Assembly (NCBI GenBank): GCA_963812475.1
Contig: CAWEVI010000063.1
Coordinates: forward strand, 107,543-171,542
DNA: 64,000 nt
Source of the DNA: JAMXLO01 sp963812475
GTDB lineage: Bacteria; Pseudomonadota; Alphaproteobacteria; Acetobacterales; Acetobacteraceae
Direction: 5' to 3'
Part shown: piece by piece, positions 44,568-51,527 of the stretch
Numbering within the stretch: position 1 is the stretch's first letter
How the letters are laid out: the number at the start of each line of letters is the position of its first letter
The notes under the pieces: model-generated
Database searches by the model: none
What the model was told of the DNA's origin: nothing
The model's input: only the letters and a program-made list of their open reading frames with translations
Position numbers and translations under genes: made by a program

Positions 44568-46226
44568 TCATACGAGCGTCTCCGGACGCAGCCGCTGCGG
44601 CAAGGTCGCAAGTGAATCGGTCGTGTCGAAGTCACGCAGCACGGCATCGTCGGCCATTTCCACCTCGGCCACCGTCTCGATGTGCTTGCTCAGCAGGAAA
44701 CGCGCCCCGGAATCGCCGCTGATCTGCAAAATCTCCGGGAAGAACCGGCGATCCCACAGCATCGGGTTGCCCTGCTTGCCGCGGAACGTCGGCAGCACGA
44801 TGAGGCGTCCTTCGTCCGGATCGTAGGACGAAAGCAGCCGATCGATCATCCGCCCGGTCACCAGCGGCATGTCGCCCAGGCAGACCAGTGCAGCCGCGCA
44901 CTCCGCGGGCACGGCGGCAATGCCTGCCTTCAGGCTGGCCGACAGTCCCTCCGCGTAGTCCGGCGCGTGGACATAGCGGACCGGCCGGCCGCCCAGCGCA
45001 TGCTGGACCTGCTCGGCCTGATGTCCGGTTACCACCAGGATCGGGCGTGCGTTGGACGACAGCACGTTGTCGACCACGCGGGAGATCATCGCCTTGCCGG
45101 TCCGGTCGGTGACCAGCAGCTTGTTGTGCGGCGCCATTCGCCGCGAGCGCCCGGCGGCGAGCACAACAGCGGCAATGGTCGGCGCGCTGCGTGGCGCGAT
45201 GCCGCTCCGCTGTGTGGCGGGCGCCTTTTCGCGCGGCAGGGGGCGAGTGTCGATCTCCTTCAACAGACCGCCGACACCCATGCGCATGATCTCAGCGCCG
45301 CCGACCGGCTGTCCGGCGAACAGTCGGGTCAGCACGAAGTCGATGCCGTTCAGCTTCGGGCTGCGGGCACAGCCGGGCAGGACCAGCGCCGGCTTCGTGC
45401 CGATCCGTCCGAGACAGATCAGGTTTCCCGGATCAACCGGCATGCCGAAATGCAGAATTTCTCCGCCGGCTCGGACGATGCCGGCTGGCCCCACGTCACG
45501 CCGGTCCACCACCGCCGAGGCGCCGACCACGAGCAGAAGATCGGCGCCATCGGAAATCAGCGATTCCAGGGCCTTGGCGATCGGAGCTTCCTCATGGGGG
45601 GTGCGGACAGGCGGCAGCAGCGACCCGGTCAGCTGTGTCACCCGTTGCTCGGTAGCGGCTACGGTCTTTTCGGTCACACTGTCCTTCAGACCGGGCAGTT
45701 CGGTGATAACCAGGCCGACCTTCAGGTGATGGAACGGGTACAGTGTCAGCGGCGAGCCGCTTTGCCGCGCCAGCGCCTCCGCCACCGCGAGCACGTTGCC
45801 GGGCACTGAGAACGGAATGATCTTGACGGTGGCGACAAGATCCTTCGGCGCCACCACCGCGTAGTCCGGCAGCGTGCCGATGGTGAGCGACTCATCGATG
45901 GTGTTCAACCGATTGATCATCGCGGTATCGACCCGCAGCATACCCGGCACCTCGGCTGCGAGATTCACCCGTCCGGTGGCCGCGCGCGACCGTGCCAGCA
46001 GCGGCGAGAGCAGTGGCTGTGCCAGGCGGTCGGCAGCGATGTCTTCCGGCACATCGCCCGGTTCCAGTCGGGCCACGATCACCTCGCCGCGGCCCGCCTC
46101 GCGCAACGCCGTGACGGCAGTTTCGTCGAGCACCGAACCCTTGCGGATCATCCGCTCGCCGACGCGTTGGGAGTGCGCCATGATGGCGCCGCGCGCTTCC
46201 TCCAACGGGACCTGGCCGAACCTCAT
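44568..46226 (-). CDS. Fused MoeA-like molybdopterin-binding and MobA-like nucleotidyltransferase protein
   Basis: A 552-aa fusion. The N-terminal ~340 residues resemble the molybdopterin-binding fold (MRFGQVPLEEARGAIMAHSQ, VVGASAVVDRRDVGPAGIVR, ALVLPGCARSPKLNGIDFVL). The C-terminal ~200 residues are a nucleotidyltransferase of the MocA/MobA type (TIAAVVLAAGRSRRMAPHNK, VCLGDMPLVTGRMID). Such proteins mature the molybdenum cofactor, probably to the cytosine dinucleotide form used by xanthine dehydrogenase/CO dehydrogenase-family enzymes. Its start overlaps the XdhC stop (ATGA). Confidence 0.88.
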   Translation of the reverse strand: MRFGQVPLEEARGAIMAHSQRVGERMIRKGSVLDETAVTALREAGRGEVIVARLEPGDVPEDIAADRLAQPLLSPLLARSRAATGRVNLAAEVPGMLRVDTAMINRLNTIDESLTIGTLPDYAVVAPKDLVATVKIIPFSVPGNVLAVAEALARQSGSPLTLYPFHHLKVGLVITELPGLKDSVTEKTVAATEQRVTQLTGSLLPPVRTPHEEAPIAKALESLISDGADLLLVVGASAVVDRRDVGPAGIVRAGGEILHFGMPVDPGNLICLGRIGTKPALVLPGCARSPKLNGIDFVLTRLFAGQPVGGAEIMRMGVGGLLKEIDTRPLPREKAPATQRSGIAPRSAPTIAAVVLAAGRSRRMAPHNKLLVTDRTGKAMISRVVDNVLSSNARPILVVTGHQAEQVQHALGGRPVRYVHAPDYAEGLSASLKAGIAAVPAECAAALVCLGDMPLVTGRMIDRLLSSYDPDEGRLIVLPTFRGKQGNPMLWDRRFFPEILQISGDSGARFLLSKHIETVAEVEMADDAVLRDFDTTDSLATLPQRLRPETLV

Positions 46227-46921
46227 GCCGCCTGTTTCTGTGGGACCTGAGCGCCGCGCCGCACGGCGACGATCTCGGCGATGATGGAGAGCGCGATCTC
46301 CGGGGCGGTGACGGCCTCGATATTCAGGCCTACCGGGCCCTGGATGCGTGCCAGGGCGGCATCTCCGTGGCCAAGTTCGCGCAGCCGCTTCAGCCGCGCT
46401 GCATGGGTGCGCCGCGAGCCGAGCGAGCCGATGTAGAAGGCCGGCGACTTCAGTGCCCGATCCAGCGCGGGATCGTCCAGCTTCGGGTCGTGTGTGAGTG
46501 TCACAACTGCGGTGCGGGTGTCCGGCCGCAACTCATCCATCGCCTCGTCCGGCCAGGCGGTTGAAACCGCGACGTCCGGGAAACGTTCATCGGAGGCGAA
46601 TGATCGCCGCGGATCCACGACCGTGATGGCGAAGCCGCATTGTGTGGCGAATGGCACCAGCGCCTGCGCGATGTGCACCGCGCCCACAACGATCAGCCGC
46701 AGCGGCGGGTTGTGTGCGTGCAGGAACCAGTCGGTGCCGGCGATCTTCACCGTGCCACTCTCGTCCGATTGCAGCGCCTCCTCGGCGGCGGCATTCAGTT
46801 CTGCCGGCGCAGCAGGATCCGGCAGCAATTGCTGCGCGCCGTCGGGCAGCCGCGTCGCCAGCACCACCGGGCGCTTGTCGCGCTTCGCGCCATCGAGTGC
46901 GGCGAGAATCTCCGGTGTCAT
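46223..46921 (-). CDS. XdhC/CoxI-family protein, C-terminal (Rossmann) half
   Basis: A 232-aa protein with a short N-terminal region and the XdhC Rossmann domain: LIVVGAVHIAQALVPFATQC, VVDPRRSFASDERFPD, and the conserved YIGSLGSRRTHAARLKRL and PVGLNIEAVTAPEIALSI. XdhC-like proteins bind and sulfurate the molybdenum cofactor before insertion into the hydroxylase. The N-terminal XdhC domain is encoded separately at 47031. A REP-like repeat lies between the two halves. Confidence 0.9.
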   Translation of the reverse strand: MTPEILAALDGAKRDKRPVVLATRLPDGAQQLLPDPAAPAELNAAAEEALQSDESGTVKIAGTDWFLHAHNPPLRLIVVGAVHIAQALVPFATQCGFAITVVDPRRSFASDERFPDVAVSTAWPDEAMDELRPDTRTAVVTLTHDPKLDDPALDRALKSPAFYIGSLGSRRTHAARLKRLRELGHGDAALARIQGPVGLNIEAVTAPEIALSIIAEIVAVRRGAQVPQKQAA

Positions 46922-46929
46922 GGGGTGTT

Positions 46930-47027
46930 ACCCTCACCCCGACCCTCTTCCGCTTCGCAGGCGAGGGGGCTGAACACCGCAGTCCAAGCTCCCTCGCCCA
47001 CGAAGTGGGAGGGAGTCGGGGTGAGGG
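46930..47027. repeat. Inverted repeat between the two xdhC genes
   Basis: Arms 46930-46967 (accctcaccccgaccctc...) and 46991-47027 (...gagggagtcggggtgaggg) are complementary over most of their length, a dispersed palindrome type common in alphaproteobacteria. It fills the gap between the split XdhC halves. Confidence 0.7.
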
Positions 47028-47030
47028 CCG

Positions 47031-47357
47031 TCACGACAGCTTCTCCACGAACACCTTGACCTTGCCGCCGCAGGCGAGCCCGACCTCCCAGGCCCGTTCA
47101 TTGCTCACGCCGAAATCCAGCAACTGTGGTGTGCCGGTATCGATCGTCCGCATCGCCGCGTCAGCCACGGCGCCCTCAATGCACCCGCCGGAAACCGATC
47201 CGGCCATTTTGCCCGACTTGGTCACCACCATCTGGCTGCCAGCGGGACGCGGCGAACTGCCCCAGGTCTCGGTCACCGTCGCCACCGCCACCTGTTCTCC
47301 CGCGGATCGCCAGACAGCGGCGGTGCTCAGCACGTCTTCATTTTCTGCGATGCTCAT
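47031..47357 (-). CDS. XdhC/CoxI-family protein, N-terminal half
   Basis: A 108-aa protein of the XdhC N-terminal domain: VATVTETWGSSPRPAGSQMV, GSVSGGCIEGAVADAA and LACGGKVKVFVEKLS. The conserved Cys of GGCIEG is retained. In many species this domain is fused to the C-terminal half; here it is a separate gene, coupled to the upstream VWA gene (ATGA overlap at 47354-47357). Confidence 0.9.
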   Translation of the reverse strand: MSIAENEDVLSTAAVWRSAGEQVAVATVTETWGSSPRPAGSQMVVTKSGKMAGSVSGGCIEGAVADAAMRTIDTGTPQLLDFGVSNERAWEVGLACGGKVKVFVEKLS

Positions 47358-48571
47358 GATGCCATCCTTACAGGCTCGCCCACCGACGCCAAGACCGAGC
47401 GGGGCGGGGCGGGGCGGGACAGAAGATCGACCAGCCCGCGCAGGCTGGCCAGGTTGTGCACGGGGCGGAAATCATCCACGTGCGGCAGCATTGCGCGGAT
47501 ACCCTGAGATTTTGGTTCGAAGCCGGCCCAGCGCAACAGCGGATTGAGCCATATCAGCCGCCGGCACGAGCGGTGCAGCCGGTCCATGTTCTCTGCCAGC
47601 CCGCGGGCACCGTCGCGATCGAGCCCGTCGGTGATCAGTAGGACGATTGCCCCCTGCGCCAGCACGCGCCGCGCCCAGAGCCGGTTGAACGTATCCAGCG
47701 CATCGCCAATTCGCGTGCCGCCCGACCAATCGGGAACCACGTGGGAGACCATCTGGAACGCCACCTCGGGATCACGATGGCGCAGTTGCCGCGTAACGTT
47801 GGAAAGCCGCGTGCCGAACAGGAACACGTGCACGCGGTCGCGGTCGTTCGTGACCGCGTGTAGGAAATGCAGCAGAATCTGCGAATAACGCGACATCGAT
47901 CCGGATATGTCGCAGAGCACGACCAGCGGCGGCGGACGCGTAATCTGGCGGTTGCGGGCGATGGCCAGGATCTCGCCGCCCTGCCGCAGGCTCTGGCGGA
48001 TGGTTCGCCGGAGGTCGGTCACGGGACCCAGCGGATCGGCCCGCAGCCGGCGCGTGCGACGGAGGTCCAGCGGCAGCACCAGCCGGCGAATCTCGCGTTT
48101 TGCCGCGGCGATCTCCGCCGCACTCATGGCCTCGAAGTCCATGTGCTGCAGGCGTTCGCGGTCCGACACGGTCAGCACCGCATCCTGTACCGGCGGTTCG
48201 TCCTCCGCCCGAGGCACCGCGTCGCGCGGCTTCGCCATCGCCTCGGCGACGCGACGACTGCCGGGCGGGGCGCGGTCCTGGCGCTTCTCCTTCTGCGCCT
48301 CGAGGAGTGCCATCGCAACCGCCTGTTCGGCGGCAGTCGGGTCGCGCCAGAACAGGTTGAACGCCTGGTCGAACACGTCCTGATGCTCGTGTCGGTGCAA
48401 CATCGCCGTGCACAGCGCGGTGCGGGCCTCGGTCCGGTTGCCGAGATCGACCAGCGACAGCGCCTGCTGTCCGGCCAGCGTTTCGGCGGGCCCGACCGGC
48501 AACCCGGCATGGCGCAACAGGCGGGCGAAGTGCATGACGTTGGCGGCGAGGGTGGGGCTTGGCGTGGTCAT
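47354..48571 (-). CDS. coxE: VWA-domain protein, CoxE-like
   Basis: A 405-aa protein starting MTTPSPTLAANVMHFARLLR. A helical N-terminal half (residues 1-200) is followed by a von Willebrand A domain with an intact metal site DISGSMSRYS (Asp221), the WSGGTRIGDALDTFN segment and LLITDGLDRDG. CoxE works with the MoxR-type ATPase CoxD in assembling the active site of Mo-Cu CO dehydrogenase-type enzymes. Its genomic partner is at 49847-50749. Confidence 0.88.
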   Translation of the reverse strand: MTTPSPTLAANVMHFARLLRHAGLPVGPAETLAGQQALSLVDLGNRTEARTALCTAMLHRHEHQDVFDQAFNLFWRDPTAAEQAVAMALLEAQKEKRQDRAPPGSRRVAEAMAKPRDAVPRAEDEPPVQDAVLTVSDRERLQHMDFEAMSAAEIAAAKREIRRLVLPLDLRRTRRLRADPLGPVTDLRRTIRQSLRQGGEILAIARNRQITRPPPLVVLCDISGSMSRYSQILLHFLHAVTNDRDRVHVFLFGTRLSNVTRQLRHRDPEVAFQMVSHVVPDWSGGTRIGDALDTFNRLWARRVLAQGAIVLLITDGLDRDGARGLAENMDRLHRSCRRLIWLNPLLRWAGFEPKSQGIRAMLPHVDDFRPVHNLASLRGLVDLLSRPAPPRSVLASVGEPVRMAS

Positions 48572-48824
48572 CAGGGCGGGGAGCAGAAGAACGCGGGCGT
48601 ACGGTGGATGCAAGGGGTGCGGGTCACCGATGCTGGCGCGAACAGCACAAAAAAGGCCCTGGCGTTCACTCGCTGTCCGGCTTGCAGCGGCATCAGCCGC
48701 TTCGATCCTGTGGTGTGAACGCACGTGGTATCGGAGCACCCATGGCTGCGACCTCTGTCGGCGATCCCGTGCCGCATGACACCCGGCAGGCGCTGGATAC
48801 GATGTAGGCGATGACACCGAATGT

Positions 48825-48935
48825 GTGGTGCCGTTCGGTTCGCGTGCGCGGGGAGACGCGCACGACGACTCGGAGTACGACGTTGCTGTGTTTCTACGGC
48901 GCTTGCCGGACAGATGGGTGCAACGGCACGCAGTC
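48825..48935 (+). pseudogene. MNT-type nucleotidyltransferase fragment
   Basis: The frame from GTG 48825 encodes VPFGSRARGDAHDDSEYDVA then VFLRRLPDRW, the catalytic GSxARGD...DxDv signature of minimal nucleotidyltransferases (antitoxins of HEPN/MNT pairs). The preceding N-terminal helix and the rest of the domain are missing: the reading becomes non-homologous after DRW. It is a decayed fragment. Confidence 0.65.
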
Positions 48936-49115
48936 GATGTCGGTCTGCGAAAAGTCGTTGCCGCGAAACAGCAACGGCAAACGGCTGCCCCTTGCCAGCG
49001 CGTAGGCGAAGCAGTCGCCATAGTTCAGTCCCGCGGGATGGCGACCTTTGCCAAATCGCCGCCACGCGGCGCGGGCGGTCTCGGCCTGGGCCTGAACATA
49101 TTCTCGTGCAACCAT
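48894..49115 (-). pseudogene. VapC (PIN-domain) toxin C-terminal fragment
   Basis: The minus-strand frame reads AAWRRFGKGRHPAGLNYGDC, then FAYALARGSRLPLLFRGNDF and SQTDID, the C-terminal half of a PIN-domain RNase with its conserved Asp residues (NYGDC, NDFSQTD). The N-terminal half with the first catalytic Asp is absent, as is a VapB antitoxin, so this is inactive. Confidence 0.7.
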
Positions 49116-49137
49116 CCCTACCCGGCGTGGACGGTGG

Positions 49138-49839
49138 TCAGCGTCCCGCGCGGCTGGCCTGCCCGACGACCATCCGCTGCAGCCGCTCCAAGGCGCGGTC
49201 CCGAAGCCCGACCGACCGCAGCGCACCGAGCGTTTCTGCGAGGTACGTCGCGCAACTGCCGAGCGAGCCGGTGGCAGACGCCAGGCGCCTCGCGACCAAG
49301 GCTTCGTCGAGCCGCCCCGCGTAGCGTGGATGTGCCTGGTTGGCTACGAACGTGACGGCGCGCACCGGGCCGGCATCGGTCACCACGGTCACCCAGCGGG
49401 AGCAATAGGCCCCGGTGAACAGCTCGCGCCGCCAGGCGAGCAGCAGCTCCGCGCGCGCATCGGATGCCGGAATGCGGAACAGGACACCCACGGAGCACCC
49501 GCCACGGTCAAGCGCCAGCATCAACCCTGGGTTGTCTGGCGAGCCGCGTCCCATGTGCAGCCACAGGCAGAAGGACCGGTGCCAGCCGCGCACCGTACCC
49601 GCGCGGCGTTCGGCGAACTCGATTGCCGGGTTCCACATCAATGAACCGTAGCCGAACAGCCACACATCCTCGCCGGGCGTGTGTCGGGTCAGAACCGCAT
49701 CAAGGTCCGCCTCGATCTCGGCATCCGATGCCAGCGCCGAGCCGGGTGGCATTTCAAGCCGGGCGGCCGCGAGCAGAGAGCCGTCGCGCAGTCCCGCGCG
49801 GGTGATGATGAAGCGATCATCCGGCGGTCGATCCGACAT
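49138..49839 (-). CDS. ChaC-like gamma-glutamylcyclotransferase
   Basis: A 233-aa protein with the nucleotide-fold signature VWLFGYGSLMWNPAIEF near residue 60, LWLHMGRGSPDNPGLMLALD and the catalytic-Glu region WRRELFTGAYCSRWV. ChaC enzymes cleave gamma-glutamyl peptides such as glutathione to 5-oxoproline. It lies seven bases after the MoxR stop, inside the accessory operon, though the biochemical link is unclear. Confidence 0.88.
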   Translation of the reverse strand: MSDRPPDDRFIITRAGLRDGSLLAAARLEMPPGSALASDAEIEADLDAVLTRHTPGEDVWLFGYGSLMWNPAIEFAERRAGTVRGWHRSFCLWLHMGRGSPDNPGLMLALDRGGCSVGVLFRIPASDARAELLLAWRRELFTGAYCSRWVTVVTDAGPVRAVTFVANQAHPRYAGRLDEALVARRLASATGSLGSCATYLAETLGALRSVGLRDRALERLQRMVVGQASRAGR

Positions 49840-49846
49840 CAGCGCG

Positions 49847-50749
49847 TCATTCCGCGGCCTGCCGTGCCTCCGTCAGCAACCTCGCTGCCTCGGCACCGCG
49901 GACCTTGGCGATATCGTCCTGATATTTCAGCAGAACGCCGAGGGTTTCGTCCACCGCCGCCGGCCCCAGCTCCTTTTGGTTCAGGTAGGTCAGCGCCTGC
50001 GCCCAGTCGATCGTCTCGGCCACGCCGGGCAGCTTGAACAGGTCCTCGCTGCGCAGCCGCTGAACGAATGCCACCACCTGCGCCGAGAGGTGCGCCGGCA
50101 CGTCGGGAGCCTTCGCGGCAAGGATGGCGCGCTCGCGCGCGGCGTCCGGGTAGTCCACCCAGTGATACAGGCAGCGCCGGCGGATCGCGTCATGGACCTC
50201 GCGCGTGCGGTTCGACGTGATCACCACCGCCGGCATGGTTTTCGCCCGCATCGTGCCGAATTCGGGCACGGTGATCTGGAAGTCCGCCAGCAATTCCAGC
50301 AGGAACGCCTCGAACGGTTCATCGGCGCGATCGAGTTCGTCGATCAGCAGCACAGCGGGCGGTAGGTCCGGATCGATCGCCGACAGCAGCGGCCGGGCCA
50401 GCAGGTACTTGCGGGTGTAGATGTCGCTTGCCAGTTCGCCCGAGTCGGTCCGGCCCGCCGCCTCCGCCAGGCGAATTGCCATGAGCTGCCGCGCATGGTC
50501 CCACTCGTAGGCTGCGGCCGAAAGGTCCATGCCGTCGTAGCATTGCAGCCGTACCAACCGGCGTCCGAGGCCGGCGGCGAGCACCTTGGCGATCTCGGTC
50601 TTCCCTGTGCCGGGTTCGCCTTCAAGAAACAGCGGACGGCGCATCGCCAGGGCCAGATGCACCGTGGTGGCCAGTTCCAGGTCCGCGATGTAGCCCTGAT
50701 CGGCAAGGAGCTTTGCTGTGTCGGCAACGGTCAGGGGCAATTCGGCCAC
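49847..50749 (-). CDS. coxD: MoxR-family AAA+ ATPase, CoxD-like
   Basis: A 300-aa AAA+ chaperone. Walker A GEPGTGKTE (~44-51), Walker B LLIDELDRADEPFEAF (~124), sensor region AVVITSNRTREVHDAI and an Arg-rich C-terminal lid. I start at GTG 50749, which overlaps the CoxG stop by one base (TAGTG). With CoxE it remodels the hydroxylase for metal-sulfur insertion. An in-frame extension to 51280 would overlap coxG and has no family homology. Confidence 0.88.
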   Translation of the reverse strand: MAELPLTVADTAKLLADQGYIADLELATTVHLALAMRRPLFLEGEPGTGKTEIAKVLAAGLGRRLVRLQCYDGMDLSAAAYEWDHARQLMAIRLAEAAGRTDSGELASDIYTRKYLLARPLLSAIDPDLPPAVLLIDELDRADEPFEAFLLELLADFQITVPEFGTMRAKTMPAVVITSNRTREVHDAIRRRCLYHWVDYPDAARERAILAAKAPDVPAHLSAQVVAFVQRLRSEDLFKLPGVAETIDWAQALTYLNQKELGPAAVDETLGVLLKYQDDIAKVRGAEAARLLTEARQAAE

Positions 50750-51375
50750 TAGATCAGGCTTCCGAGGATCAGGATCAGGATGAACAGGTAGATCACGCCG
50801 CCGATCCAGGCAACGAGCGGCAGGCCGAACGGTTCGCGCGGTACCAGCGCCAGCGAGCTGAGTGCCGGGGACGGCGGGGGTGGGGCGCGCCGCGGCTCCG
50901 TGACCGCCGCGGTGACCGAGGCGGCCACAGGTTCCGGCGGAGCCACATAGGCACTGAACCGGTCGAAGAAGGCGTCCGCCATTTGCTTGGCGGAGGCATC
51001 GATCAGCCTGGCGCCGAGCTGGGCAATCTTGCCGCCGACCTGCGCGTGCACGTCGTAGCGGAGCAACGTGCCCCCGGCATCGTCGGCCAGACCCACCTTG
51101 GCGCCACCCTTGGCGAAACCAGCGACGCCGCCCTGACCTTCGCCGCTGATCGTGTAACCGTTCGGCGGATCGATATCGGTGAGGTGCACATTGCCGGTGA
51201 ACCTGGCCGAAATCGGCCCGATCCTGACGGCAGCGGTGGCCTTCATCTCGTGGTCGGAAAGCTGTTCCAGGGACTCGCAACCGGGGATGCTGGCCTTCAG
51301 CACCTCCGGATTATTGAGCGCCTGCCATACGGTTTCGCGGGGCGCGGGGATGCGCCGCTCGCCTGTCATGTCCAT
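50749..51375 (-). CDS. coxG: CoxG-like membrane-anchored SRPBCC protein
   Basis: A 208-aa protein starting MDMTGERRIPAPRETVWQAL. The SRPBCC domain (residues ~1-145) is that of carbon monoxide dehydrogenase subunit G. A Pro-rich linker and a C-terminal membrane helix (IGGVIYLFILILILGSLI) follow. CoxG recruits CO dehydrogenase to the membrane and passes electrons to quinones. It opens the accessory operon but no coxMSL genes are found next to it. Confidence 0.9.
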   Translation of the reverse strand: MDMTGERRIPAPRETVWQALNNPEVLKASIPGCESLEQLSDHEMKATAAVRIGPISARFTGNVHLTDIDPPNGYTISGEGQGGVAGFAKGGAKVGLADDAGGTLLRYDVHAQVGGKIAQLGARLIDASAKQMADAFFDRFSAYVAPPEPVAASVTAAVTEPRRAPPPPSPALSSLALVPREPFGLPLVAWIGGVIYLFILILILGSLI

Positions 51376-51527
51376 CGGACCCGTTCCCCGTTGTGCGCGC
51401 CGGACGTTACTTGCAGGGTCCAAGCCATGCAACCAAGCGCACCCGCCCTGGCGTTGGGCATTCCGCGCCTTGGCCGGCTGTCTTCAATGGGGCAATTGCC
51501 GCGCCGGCGTGGCGACGCCGCATCCCC

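Larger units (their letters stand above)
48572..49137. other. Degenerate spacer with toxin-antitoxin remnants
   Basis: This 566-base interval splits the accessory operon. It holds a truncated nucleotidyltransferase on the plus strand and a truncated VapC on the minus strand (listed separately), overlapping tail to tail. No intact gene or full-length antitoxin can be found here. Confidence 0.7.
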
